Shown here: positions 53,301-62,885 of the stretch, in pieces | Layout of the letters: every line of letters starts with the position of its first letter | Position numbering within the stretch: the first letter of the stretch is position 1 | DNA from: Fasciolopsis buskii | Taxonomy: Eukaryota; Platyhelminthes; Trematoda; Plagiorchiida; Fasciolidae | NCBI GenBank assembly: GCA_008360955.1 | Contig: LUCM01006144.1 | Span: forward strand, 44,250 to 108,249 | Length of the DNA stretch: 64,000 bases | Reading direction: 5' to 3' | The notes under the pieces: model-generated | Databases searched by the model: none | What the model was told of the DNA's origin: nothing | What the model saw: the letters and a program-made list of their open reading frames with translations, nothing else | Program-made: the position numbers and the translations under genes

Positions 53301-54684
53301 ACATATATAAATAGATATAGATATATTCAGCGACAACCGTAATCTTCTCATCCTTTCAATCTAACCATGTTGAACACGGTGATTTTCATTAGGGTGTCAC
53401 AGTTTTGCTTCAGTTATCACTATAAAGATGACACATTCATGTCACCGAAGCAACCGACGAAAGTATCATTCTGGTGAAATAACATAAGAATCGTTCAATA
53501 GATATGGCTTGACTGAAAGAAAAATTGTCGATTACCCAAACCCTAATAAGCGGCAATGTCTATCAAGCGATTCTCAAGTAGTCCCTTAAAATGATTTGAA
53601 TCCTTAAAATTTTTGACCTTTTGTGATGCATTTATCAATGTACCAAAATTTTCACATTAATTTAGTGTGTGAGATGGATACCGGTAGAAATTCATCACCA
53701 AAACAAAGCTTTGTGGATGTCCGAGAAACCGCAATTAAATAAAACGGAGAAAAATAAATTAACCAGATTTTTTGATTGAATTCATTGTATGTGAAGTTTA
53801 TCACTGTTGCTTAAATTCCGACAGAAGGAGACTTTGTTCTCTTTAGCTGTAATGTAGTCCGTGCGTGTAGGTACCTCGCAAAAACATGTCAGAAGAGTGC
53901 AAATGAATTAACCATGTAGCTAATTGTCTCAAACTTCGCAATTTGTTAACTCCGTCTCTACAACTTACACACCTGTGTACATGGACTGCGATTAATCACG
54001 GTCAACCTTATCGGATTAGTGTAACTTGCCGCGATTAATTAATCATCCACGCAAAATGAATTGGTTTTTTTACATCAGGTCAGCAATTATTTTAAGCAAA
54101 TGAAATCTCATCATTAGAATATCCCCTCTTTTGGGACTGTGGAAATTCCCAACACCCTCTAGCTGTGGCATAGGTTTGTTGCCTACGCACTAACAAACGC
54201 CCTGGTTCCCGACAGATCTAACTTAGTGAGCACAGCGTCTCATTTTTGTCATTGTAAGGAGGTCAGAACAAATCAAAGTGGCTGGTGACTGTATGGATCA
54301 TGTCTATCAACACGTATGTATAGGGTTTACAGAGAATTAGCTGAACTTTTTAGACCTAATTTGGCTTGAATGGGAGTAGAGAAATATATTGCTTTTTTAT
54401 GCGGACGATCAAAAACGAAGATCATGCATGGCAATTGTGGACAAAATTTGCAGCCACTCTTTGGCATGTAGAAATAGGCGTCAAGAATAGTATTTGTCAG
54501 CGAACATATTATCATTTGCGAGTTCCGTTCGACTTAAGTGATGTTGACTTTTGAATATTCAGTAATGCAATGTGCTCGGTACGGAACGTATGCGAGGAAC
54601 ATGAACTAATGTATTCCTGTTCTTTTTTTCCAGGTCGCATTAATTGTGTTCACTATCATCACTGTCTGCGTGGATGTCATCTAG
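35734..54684 (+). CDS. Tetraspanin family membrane protein, 8 coding exons, 275 aa
   Basis: Tetraspanins span the membrane four times and organise partner proteins into microdomains. In flatworms several are major tegument and vesicle antigens (family knowledge). Eight GT-AG exons (57, 166, 104, 75, 105, 82, 188 and 51 nt) join in frame to 276 codons including TAG. Visible parts: TM1 about residues 9-34; a long small loop 35-76 with the sequon N55-T-S; TM2 about 77-96; a cytosolic turn with C97, C100 and C101; TM3 about 110-130; a large loop about 131-245 with CCG at 172-174, PIPCC at 201-205, C218 and C233, giving the six-cysteine pattern; the sequon N183-M-S; TM4 about 246-272; and a tail of only a few residues. 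N-terminal C3 and C7 and the cytosolic cysteines are plausible palmitoylation sites (inference). The boundary just before the CCG exon is typical of the family. Introns are 2490, 1531, 3676, 2425, 2819, 1522 and 3660 nt. The exact subfamily is not assigned. Confidence 0.93.
38281..38446 (+). CDS. Tetraspanin exon 2 (rest of TM1 and small extracellular loop)
   Basis: The acceptor ...ATTCGCAG precedes IAGAALVIVGALMIW, which completes TM1. A roughly 40-residue small loop with sequon N-T-S follows. The donor is GTGAGT at 38447. The exon is 166 nt and ends in phase 1. The loop is long for a tetraspanin small loop. Confidence 0.92.
39978..40081 (+). CDS. Tetraspanin exon 3 (TM2 and cytosolic turn)
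   Basis: The acceptor TTCTTCAG ends at 39977. The split codon G|CT gives Ala75. TM2 runs to LIGYCGAC, the family's G-x-x-G-A-C turn, and the exon ends ...KIILYL at donor GTGCGT (40082), phase 0. The turn lacks the usual acidic residue after GAC, having C-N-Y-K instead. Confidence 0.93.
42020..42043. repeat. Short perfect hairpin in intron 3
   Basis: ACACTGGTTT and AAACCAGTGT are exact reverse complements with the 4-nt loop CTGA. Role unknown. Confidence 0.8.
43691..43717. repeat. 9-bp tandem repeat just upstream of tetraspanin exon 4
   Basis: Three units of GTCATCATT, the last GTCATCACT, end 40 nt before exon 4. Confidence 0.85.
43758..43832 (+). CDS. Tetraspanin exon 4 (TM3)
   Basis: The acceptor CTGTTCCAG precedes a 25-codon phase 0-0 exon. 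It opens YAALIGLLALAVLIIIII and closes with YFAKRDA at donor GTGAGT (43833). The Y-A-A-L start followed by a hydrophobic run and a basic end is the standard TM3 exon shape in this family. Confidence 0.93.
46258..46362 (+). CDS. Tetraspanin exon 5 (first helices of the large extracellular loop)
   Basis: The acceptor TTTGTTTCAG leads into 35 codons, phase 0-0, ending ...LLQPP at donor GTGAGT (46363). The content is the helical stalk of the large loop. The terminal Gln precedes the CCG exon, as is usual (L-Q-x-x-L-x-C-C-G). Confidence 0.9.
48036..48061. repeat. (TA)n followed by (AGT)n microsatellite
   Basis: About seven TA units and then about four AGT units, in intron 5. Confidence 0.85.
49182..49263 (+). 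CDS. Tetraspanin exon 6 (CCG motif of the large loop)
   Basis: The acceptor GTTTCCAG precedes LHCCGVDGPDDF, the diagnostic tetraspanin CCG motif. Sequon N-M-S follows, and donor GTAAGA lies at 49264. The exon is 82 nt and ends with one leftover base (A). That base matches the two-base phase of the exon at 50786, so the direct join creates Asn197. Confidence 0.94.
49529..49590 (+). other. Candidate cryptic or poison exon of the tetraspanin gene (62 nt)
   Basis: It has a good pyrimidine-rich acceptor (ends CCCTTTTTACAG) and a good donor (CTG|GTAAGG). It reads open after exon 6 (N-D-P-N-E-I...). Its length of 62 nt is not a multiple of three. If included, the next exon (50786) is read in the wrong frame and meets TGA at 50813-50815. 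Skipping it restores the frame perfectly, so it is excluded from the coding model. It may be chance, a poison exon, or part of a minor isoform. Confidence 0.4.
50265..50349. repeat. 85-bp AT-rich perfect palindrome (intron 6)
   Basis: TGAGATGAGCTGGCG (50265-50279) and CGCCAGCTCATCTCA (50335-50349) are exact reverse complements flanking a roughly 55-bp alternating AT tract. The whole unit can form a cruciform. A second AT tract follows at 50350-50366. Confidence 0.9.
50786..50973 (+). CDS. Tetraspanin exon 7 (second half of large loop, start of TM4)
   Basis: The acceptor CCCACAACACAAG ends at 50785. The exon supplies YPIPCC, C218 and C233, then KYMNYVAYGLIATLGIL of TM4. Donor GTAAGT is at 50974, phase 0. 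PIPCC is this protein's version of the family PxSCC motif. Together with CCG and the two later cysteines it gives six large-loop cysteines, which would form three disulfides. Confidence 0.94.
51835..51900. repeat. Compound (TA)n/(TG)n microsatellite, intron 7
   Basis: Interrupted TA tracts lead into TATGTGTGTGTGTATATG. Confidence 0.85.
52060..52197 (-). repeat. Inverted arm A of the Penelope-like element (3' side)
   Basis: Its reverse complement matches arm B at 53108-53243 over roughly 135 nt with scattered mismatches. Shared blocks include TTTAGGCGGACGATGGCAAT and GCCACAAGACCAT. It lies at the 3' side of the minus-strand element. Inverted or partly duplicated terminal arms are known in Penelope-like elements. 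An AT repeat (52019-52036) follows. Confidence 0.8.
52300..53106 (-). pseudogene. Penelope-like retroelement, RT C-terminus plus GIY-YIG domain, decayed
   Basis: Read on the minus strand from 53106: an RT end segment with DNSLPILAVLV (53058-53026), then T-S-V-stop-R-K, where family TSVYRK has its Tyr codon as TAG (52989-52987). IEVLHKTTKTLRNIL lies within 52721-52623. The GIY-YIG nuclease segment QYTGQTGKKLGTRIHKHQ is at 52576-52523, and HLDLDFVFLSIRSKDQPLQ is further on. The order RT, TLR-linker and GIY-YIG is specific to Penelope-like elements. Several stops and frameshifts separate the pieces, so it is not functional. It is 5'-truncated, lies in tetraspanin intron 7 in antisense orientation, and is bounded by inverted arms at 52060-52197 and 53108-53243. 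Confidence 0.85.
53108..53243 (+). repeat. Inverted arm B of the Penelope-like element (5' side)
   Basis: It is the same arm sequence in plus orientation, abutting the truncated 5' end of the element. It is more diverged than expected for a recent snap-back. It could instead be the tail of a second copy inserted head to head. Confidence 0.8.
54634..54684 (+). CDS. Tetraspanin exon 8 (end of TM4, C-terminus, stop)
   Basis: The acceptor TTCTTTTTTTCCAG precedes VALIVFTIITVCVDVI and TAG at 54682-54684. The hydrophobic segment completes TM4. The cytosolic tail is only a few residues long, ending C-V-D-V-I. Confidence 0.9.
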   Translation, partial: VALIVFTIITVCVDVI

Positions 54685-54974
54685 GCAGACGGAACAACGA
54701 GACAACATAAAGTGCAAGCATTTCTTGCAAAACCAAAATTATCCCGTGAGGTCATTGGAACGGTTTTCAAGAAATTATACGTTTAAATTTGTTCATCACG
54801 GTTAATTATCTACATTACTACAGCGCATCATTCATCTGTTACTTTTTACCAAAAAGATATTCTGTCTGTTTTATTCGGCGTCAAACTTTTCTGCGGACAT
54901 CTTTGTTTTTTGGTTCAAACGTGCAAAATTACAGTAACTGAACTTCATTTGTTTATTTTAATTGATCATTTTGA

Positions 54975-54980
54975 AATATA
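54975..54980 (+). terminator. Weak candidate poly(A) signal (AATATA) of the tetraspanin gene
   Basis: No AATAAA or ATTAAA is seen in the 300 nt after the stop codon. Variant hexamers are CATAAA at 54706-54711 and AATATA at 54975-54980. The second would give a 3'UTR of about 310 nt. Weak evidence. Confidence 0.2.
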
Positions 54981-54984
54981 AAAA

Positions 54985-56261
54985 GCCATTCAAAAATATG
55001 ACCCTCGTTTACATTCCATAGCGCAAGTCAGTTCAGCTCCTGTAAACCCAAACTGTGAAACCGTGCTCTTTGGATTTGGTGAATATCTGAAAGTACTAAA
55101 TAACAGTGGGAAAAAGCAATACCGTGAAGCAGACGAGTTACGATAAAGCACAAGAACTTCGGGTGCAAGATTATCACTCACTGCAACAGTCGGCCACATT
55201 GCCAAAGTCTTCGCTCATCGCGTTCGGGGATCTCATGAACAACAGCCTGATTATCTAATTCGACCACCTCCGGATAGTTCTGAACCAGAACTTATACTTC
55301 CTAGGCAAATATCAATGCTGTTAATTTCACATGGGGACAGAGCAATTGCCGTAATCATCTCGGTTAAAAGGTTGAAAAAAAGGAAAAAGTATACCAGACG
55401 AGCACGACTTCTATGACTACTTTTGGAATCAACCAACGAGAATATTTGTTGCCTAAGGCTGTGGAATTCGAGCACCTGATCTTCTTTTAATTTGAAAACA
55501 TCACCCCTAGAATATACTAAAAGATCTTCTGCGTTTGCAAAAATTTCTGGCTCGACAAAACAACTTAACGAGTCAAAAAACTGTCCATTTTATCAGCAAC
55601 TCACATTGTTACGATGCAGCAAATTGTATTTCGCTTGGGCTTATTCCAAGTCTGTACAGTGTAGACAATCCTTCATTAAACACATACATCCGTGGACCCG
55701 AATCAGTCTGCTTGTCCTAAAAGTCAAAATTAGGTCAGCAAGCGAAAGTTTAAATTAAAAATAGACCCTGTCTTCACTGAAAAACCACTCAAACCTCAGG
55801 CGACTTGTAGGCTTTAGGTAATGATTATCCAAGGTTACGCAATTGAAATAAAATAGCTGGTGATGGACAGCTCAATCAAAACCTAGGTTTAAAAAAATTT
55901 GCTGTCTCTCGATATTTCGGAGTTGATCTAAGTGTGCAAAGTCATTACCTGTGGTGTGATTCGAAACCACCCATGGAAGCAAACCACGAATTGTTTACCC
56001 TTGACAAGTTCCTCAGGTCTTTGTAAAAATGCCGTATCGGCCGGCATGAACATTTTGCAATTTGGCTGGCAGAGTGTGATTGTTCTTTAAAAAAAAATAG
56101 TCATCCTAGAAAATGTTTACTATTACCAGATAGAGATTAGTCCATAGGAAACGTAATATCTTTCAGGTATGCAATGGAAAGTTTACTGTGATTGATATGC
56201 TAACGTAACTCGGGCGAGTTACCTTCGACCCTTCGCGAAATCCCCCAGCGCTATTCAGCTT
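54985..56261. other. Downstream flank of the tetraspanin gene, nothing recognised
   Basis: No gene or element can be supported. Confidence 0.4.
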
Positions 56262-56345
56262 GACCTCCTAGCACAGTTAGTATGGCGCATGCAGTACAAA
56301 TGCCTCCATTAAGTCCATGCTTGGATTTGAATCCACCTGAGGAGA
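56262..56345 (+). mobile_element. tRNA-like SINE head or tRNA pseudogene
   Basis: An A-box-like TAGCACAGTTAG (56269-56280) and B-box-like GGATTTGAATCC (56323-56334) are spaced as in a tRNA. D-arm and anticodon-arm pairing are partial and the acceptor stem does not close well. A working tRNA gene is therefore unlikely. Confidence 0.4.
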
Positions 56346-59300
56346 AGGACCTTACTTGTGGATCAAATATATATCTGTCAAGTCTGCCAAACGTTACCTG
56401 GAATAAGCCTTGAAAATACAATGCAGCGCCTATAAATGCCCGTTAGCGAATAGGCACGATATTAGTATTTGACCCCATGAAATTTCTTCCCAATCCTCGG
56501 CATCACATAACAAAGCATAATTGGAGTAAATGAAGCTAAATAAATTCTTTCTCCCCACTTTCCATGTTTCGTCAATTTCTTCCAGATACTCTTACTGACA
56601 ACACAGTCCAATCCCCAAAATCATCATGTCTGTAATATACCAGTGTATGAACTGGAAAAAAGGAACGAAATATGCACCGACATTAACTGGTTCGTAATTA
56701 TTCTATTTGGATCTGTGTTTGTCTAACAGATTTAGTCGGACAGTCAAAATACACGAGACTGAAACTGAACAATCTGTCTGGCAACTTTAAAACTTTTCTG
56801 TCTATTGCTACTGATCAGTACTCGTGCAAGACGAAGGACTGAAACATAGTCAATCGTTACCATGAACATTTATGGTCGGTTTTCTCCCGTTTGATGCGGG
56901 TAATTTTTAAATTTGCAAGACGGTTTCTTTTATTTTATTTTCACGTACTGTTTTTCTTCAGAGCATTTGACCAAAATTTAAGCGCACTTTGAGAAAAATT
57001 CTATTGAAGAAATACACACACAAGTGGAACAATTACAAATCAGTTAATTTTACTACATAATTTCTCGGATTTTCTCATCAATACACTGTTATTTTATCGG
57101 TGCGGTAATTTGGGGATCGCATTGGGTGGTGAGTAGGAGTTCCTGCAAAAATTAGCAACGGAAAACGCAAAGTGAGGAGGAAAAAATTATTTCCTCTCAC
57201 TTGGTCCAACCGTTTTGTTCTACGTTACCAAGAATTTGGAGGGGATGTGCTGGTGATAAATACTGGTGCTTTAACTCTATGCTAATATTTGATCAAATAG
57301 AAGGTATCTATATGAATTTATGTTTCCATTGGTATTTATTTTGACATTTAGTTACAGGTCAGTTAAATATATCCTTTTACATCCATACATATATATTTAT
57401 TGAATAATGTGGGGTACAAACTATTATTAGAATTGATTGCATGTAAACTTATACTATTCGGTGCCTAATAAAGACAGGAATGTTACTTTGCTTCTATGCA
57501 TTTATATATAAATAAGGAAAAGAATACTTAGGAAGATATGTAAATTCATGCACCGCACAATTTGACATATCTGGCTTCACGAAGTTAACAAACCCGGCGT
57601 CTACATTTCGGTTTTACTGTTGACAGTGTTGCTAGCAATTTACGGTTGGTGGAATTTACTGTCGGTTTTCGGTAAAACCCCACAGATCAAACTTGACTCT
57701 GCCTCATCCTGGTTCATGCAAGCTAGTTCAACTTGCATTTGGCAAGTATGACTTGGCAACCGACCTCAGTGATGTCTGACTAGGGATTTGACTGGAGTTT
57801 CTGTAAGGCTTGTGCCATTTTAATATCACACCTCCAGTAAGTCATCGTTGAGGTCGGTTGTTATATCAGGCGTTATAAACTTGACCTGATTCGGTCGAAG
57901 TTTTTCATTTCAAACTATGTTCATAGCCTTTCACCTGAATGTGATTATATTGAAATCCATCTTAATTTGATACAGAATACATACAGAGCCTTAAATGGAT
58001 AGTAGACTTGTGATCTGAGTTCAACAGTTCCACCGAAAACATAAGAGTCCATTTCGGTTCAGTATCAGATTTGGTTGGAACAATCAGGCACCTACTAGCA
58101 CAAGCGAGATGAACGACACAACTAAAATCGGAGATCTTTTGACTGTAGAATTAACCAGCTAGTCATATGATAGTTAGTTCTTCGTCAGTCGCGTGTAAGC
58201 TGACCTGCCACCCGTCATGCGAACGTTTCGAGTAAACCTAACACTCTTGAATTTCCAGCTAGGGACGTACACATTTTCAACTATAGACTGTAGGTTGAAA
58301 TTCCGCCTGCCTGCTGAATAGACGTTGTTCTATTCTAGCTAATTTTAAATGTCTCACCGATAAAAAGTAATCTATTCCTGCCGCGACACTATCTCAATGA
58401 ATATTCTCACAAGATATTCTGTAAACCTATGCTTTGTTAAATAACTTTCTATAAAATATTCGTCTTCAGATATCAAATAACATATTTTGAAAGGACCCGT
58501 TCGTTTTAGGGACACCTTAAATCACCTAGAATCAAAGGTTCAAGTACTTTCTCGATGCTTTTAACTATGAAAGAGCACACTTTTACACCTAATAAGGACA
58601 GCCTGCTGTATTTTTGTACCAACCCCTGAACTCAAGCTGTCATGAGTATAGTCAGCTCTTTCGACTATTGAAGGATGTAGCGGACAAACAGATTATCCTA
58701 TCGTCTTTATGGAGATGTAGCACAACGTCACATGAAATCATACAGTTTGTGTATCAGTGGGTGTGTCTATAGTAGATAATAAAGTCCAAAGCGACATGCA
58801 GATGAACTGTCCAAAGGAAATTCTACTCCACTAAATTAATTTCTACGGGATGGAATTGGTCGTAATAAATCCGGTCAAGGGTAGGGCTGCACATGATCTG
58901 AAGGGAGAGAACAGATTTCATATTGCTCCAGGGGTTTACTACTGAGGTAAACAATTTGAGAAAACGCGGAACTAGAAAAAATCCCTGAAGAGTTAGACCC
59001 AAACTCACACTGTGCACCGGTCAACTCAATGTGCTGTTCGCTAAAATCAATGGTCATGCTGTTGTTATGCAATTTTTTCTAAAATCTACACCATGGTTAG
59101 TCAGAGAGGAGCAAAGGATATAAGTTGTTTTTCACGCCAGACGAACAAACGGCACAGCACAAGCAGAAACAAAATTCTCAGCAGCATTCACCATTTGTTT
59201 TGAAACTTCGATCGTGAAATACAAGAAGATAATTGGACAACTTTAGCTGTGTCACTAATTCCATACAAAGGATCGCGTAAATGTTAAAACCATGCTCCAA

Positions 59301-59877
59301 ATGTGATGCACAAAGATCGCACCAAGAAAGCTAAGAAACAATGGGTTATCACTGAAGGAGAGTGTTGTGTTTGTATATCAGAAGTGCCGTGGGACCCTGA
59401 AGAAGCGGGTGTGGAAAACCTGTAGGAAATGATAAGGTGTAACCATCAGTAGGAGAACGCGTGAATCTCAGAGGACGACGTTCAGGCGTCTGTGATAATA
59501 AACCTAACTGAGAATAGCTAAACGAAGAGAACAGAGAATATGCCCTGCTAATGGTTCTCCTGGGACCTTCCAAAATGCAACAGATATGAATTCAGAATTC
59601 GCAGCTTTGGTAAAATACACGTTTTGTCATTTGGAGTAGGAATCTGTGCTAATCAGACCAAAGTACGTGTAAAGAAGGGGTCTATAAAAGTCGTCTTGAA
59701 CTCGTTCCCATAATTCGTACGATAAAAGCCACTGAGTCCATTTAGAAAGCTGGGAATGAACATTATGTATGCAATCGCGCCTTGTGATTTGTCCAACCGG
59801 ACCTGTGGCTTGCAAGATCCAGTGATTGATACGGGCGTTATATCATCTGGTGTTGATGTCCGATAAGCCGTTGCGAA
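56346..59877. other. Unassigned intergenic stretch
   Basis: Only the 57757-57860 foldback and short AT tracts near 57385 are visible. Confidence 0.4.
57757..57860. repeat. 104-nt foldback hairpin
   Basis: CAACCGACCTCAGTGATG (57757-57774) pairs with 57843-57860 at 16 of 18 positions. Inside, ACTGGAG (57791) pairs exactly with CTCCAGT (57832). No coding signal is seen. It may be a small foldback element or a structured RNA relic. Confidence 0.6.
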
Positions 59878-60315
59878 TCATCTCGGCGGTGGCCAAACGG
59901 ATAAGGTAGTGCTGTTTGTGCGTGAAGGTCACGGATTCGAGTCCTCACACTGCCGGTCAACTTCACCACTTGGCAGCCCTCTGTTGGCCGCGGCCTCCTT
60001 CCTGAAAACTGATGTATATTATTGTTCATTAATAAAGGAGGTAAAGATAAACGATAAAAAAGTAATTGTTAAGGCTTTTGACTCCCAATAACTCATTCCC
60101 AAGTCGAGGATCACACTGGAGTAAGTATTCCTTCAGAAGCCAAATCAATCAACGCTATCTGCTCTGGCCGCCGGAGACCCAGAGGACTTTGAGGGCTTTC
60201 CATATGATCTGGGGAACCGGACACGTCAAGGATCATTGTGGTCCCTTCAATCCCTCCGGGTTTCACCGACCGGTCAGGTATCAAATGGTGACGTTGAGAC
60301 AAGAAACAAAATGAG
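59878..60315 (+). mobile_element. tRNA-derived SINE-like copy
   Basis: A pol III A-box-like TGGCCAAACGGA (59890-59901) and B-box-like GGATTCGAGTCC (59933-59944) are correctly ordered, 31 nt apart. Flanking arms do not fold into a full tRNA, so this is a SINE head rather than a tRNA gene. The body probably runs to an A-rich stretch near 60300-60315, but that end is uncertain. Confidence 0.55.
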
Positions 60316-61609
60316 AAATGTATGTGTGTCATGCCACTTAAACCATATATATTCGCCCGCGAGAATATCTCAAGGGAAAGTCCTCAATTAATAGACCATG
60401 AGACATTTCACGAGATCCTAACACGGTTAGTTGATAACCGACGATGATTCTGACTGAAACAGTAGTGAAATGAAGTTTGGCCAGCGAAGGAAAGTTTTAA
60501 AACCCGTAATAAAGGAATGCTTCATATTCTTAATCGTAAAGACATTGCCGATAATGTTACCGCGAGGATGAGAGCTATAACCTTCGTAATTGAAGCGCTG
60601 GAGGTCGGATGACAGCAAAGAATCTTCGGACTAATGGCCAACTGAAAATTCCTGCTTACTTTGTATGAACAATAATGTTACGGATTAGGCAGGTTTGTTT
60701 GAAATGTTTTTGACTCTAGGACTTTCACCGGCTCCATCAAAAAGACTGTTGGTAATTAGCTGACGACTTGGTTTTGAAATCGTTCACAACTGCTAGTGTC
60801 CTCTGTCAGGAATTGAATGGCAGTTTTTCAACGTAAAACAGCAGGACACGAATCAACGAGAGATAGAATTCCTCGCTACTGGTCACAAGCAATACTTACT
60901 TAGTCAATGAGCAATCTTGAGGTGAGAGGACATTCTACTTCAAACCAAGACAAATAATTCAATCGATCAATCAGTTTTATAAGTCCACCTACAGTTAGTC
61001 AGCAAAATCTCACTTGAAAACTTGTTTTTGTGAGCACAAAATGAACTCACAGTCAGAACTGTTCACTTCCCACGTTAAGCACTAGCAAGCCGCCCTTTCG
61101 ACTATCTTAGAATTTGCAGACAAGAATTGATTTTTTCACCAAATGCTTTAACGGATCAGGTGACTTAGAAACACGAGATTTTGGTGACGTCAAGGTTTCG
61201 GTCGAAGCATATGCTTCTTTGTCAATGAAAGTTAGGAAGTCTGCAGTTTTCTTTTCAGAATCCGTTGCCTGGCTATGATCAAACGACCAACTTTATGGAT
61301 TTTTGACTGGGCACTATTAGCACTGAGCAGGGGATTTTTAGAGGTATCCTATGAAATTCTGAAAAACCCTCAGAATTTGCCTTGCATTTCATTTTTTCTA
61401 TGATCACTATTTAGTCATTCCTTCCAACACGGCTGTGGTCAGCAGGTAGTCGCCCATCAAACCCTCAGTTCTATCGAACACGCTAAGAGTTTGTCACATG
61501 CTCTAAGGCATTTGAATTTTGACCTATCAACAGATTTTGGGACATTGCCGTTAAATTTGGGAAGGTTCCAAAGAACATTGCTATTTCCAGATGATGTGTT
61601 CATTTTGGG

Positions 61610-62050
61610 TTGACAAAATGCTCACAGATTCCCCTGGAATCGCAAGATAAAACTACTGAGTTTTCAGTACATACTTATTTGCGTACAGATGGTTTAACAT
61701 TATTCAAAGCCTTATTGCATCCATTGTGGCCCACTTCGTGGAACCGAAGACCACAATATTCATTGTTGGCTTGCATCGGTAAATGTGTCAGTAGAGAGAT
61801 GGGCAAGAGCGCATCAAAGATCTTACTCGCGAACTGCGTCGACGGCGTGATTGTTTGCGGAAATGTAGCACTATCTAGCCATTTAGCAGAAAACCCCAGA
61901 AAATTCATCATGAAGCCCATGAGGCAACACTATGTGATCTACGGTTGTCATTGTAATATCGAGAGCGGTCACTCGGTGCACAGTCGTGCAACTTTTCATG
62001 ACAGAGCTTTAAAACTGCACAGTGACCTCCATTTGTGTAACGTGCACTAA
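61610..62050 (+). CDS. Longest open frame in the window (146 aa), function unrecognised
   Basis: The frame is open for 146 codons from 61610, with cysteines and histidines scattered through it and no visible signal peptide, membrane segment or known motif. The start context is unremarkable. The ATG overlaps an acceptor-like CTCACAG, so an exon beginning near 61628 is also possible. Chance cannot be excluded. Confidence 0.12.
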   Translation: MTKCSQIPLESQDKTTEFSVHTYLRTDGLTLFKALLHPLWPTSWNRRPQYSLLACIGKCVSREMGKSASKILLANCVDGVIVCGNVALSSHLAENPRKFIMKPMRQHYVIYGCHCNIESGHSVHSRATFHDRALKLHSDLHLCNVH

Positions 62051-62120
62051 AAGGGGCACTGCGCTGGTAACTTATATTTTAGACAGCTGCTGGCAAATGT
62101 GATATGCCTGCTCCTTGAGC

Positions 62121-62281
62121 AGTTGTACTCAATAATTAGTGACTGTAAGCAAATTGTGTGCTTAGGATCCATGATAAGGTTGGTCTATCTGGTAAAAACC
62201 ATCGTCGAAAGGCAACCTCTGGTGGATGCAGCTGCTGCAAATCAAATAAACGAACTCACCAAGATGCTCCAAAAAACTTGA
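62121..62281 (+). CDS. Weak candidate terminal exon of an unknown gene
   Basis: A pyrimidine-rich acceptor (CTGCTCCTTGAGCAG, ends 62120) opens a frame that ends VDAAAANQINELTKMLQKT and TGA at 62279-62281. ATTAAA, a common poly(A) signal, lies at 62307-62312. The end of the frame looks helical and protein-like, but no partner exon upstream was found and no family is recognised. Confidence 0.18.
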
Positions 62282-62779
62282 GTTGATGATTTTTTGCCTG
62301 TCGAACATTAAAAGTTACCAAGTATCCGAAAATCACTGAATTTAGCTAAAGGTCGCTATCCGTTGGGTTAACTAAATTTTAGTTTGAAGTGCTTCGGGAA
62401 TGTTGCAAATCCATCATTCACTTTTCCACTTTTCTCCTAAATTCATATTCATGGCATGCGATGCGTCAGTCACAATGTATCATTCATACAAGAAGCAAAG
62501 GTTTCCCTCTGGGTATTCGTTTACAATGGCTTGAGTGTCCCTTTAACATCTCTCTGAGTGAACCCTACTGAAACAAAAAGGGGCACTCAGGGTGCAGCCA
62601 GCCGTTTAGACCAGTAGACAAAGGCGCATCATTTGCTTAGATTCCTATTAGTGTTGCTACCATTTGGCATGCCGTCAACGCTGCCTCAGATTGTAAAATT
62701 TATGCGTAGTTGAAGTGCTTGAATGGTTTTTTCGACCAAAAAATGTTTCTTATTGCGAATGACACAACGTCAATGATTC

Positions 62780-62885
62780 ATAGTTGTTGGTAGATGCATT
62801 TCGATGTGTTATTAACACTATATCATTCACAATAAAAAGCAATAAATGGCGCATCAATTATTCGATGCACTCCTTGTGTCACTCC
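62780..62885. repeat. Foldback repeat, copy 4 (right arm and end)
   Basis: It matches the right part of copy 1: TTGTTGGTAGATG, GTTATTAACACTATATCATT, ATGGCGCATC and TTCGATGCACTCCTTGTGTCA. Only the right half remains. Confidence 0.7.
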
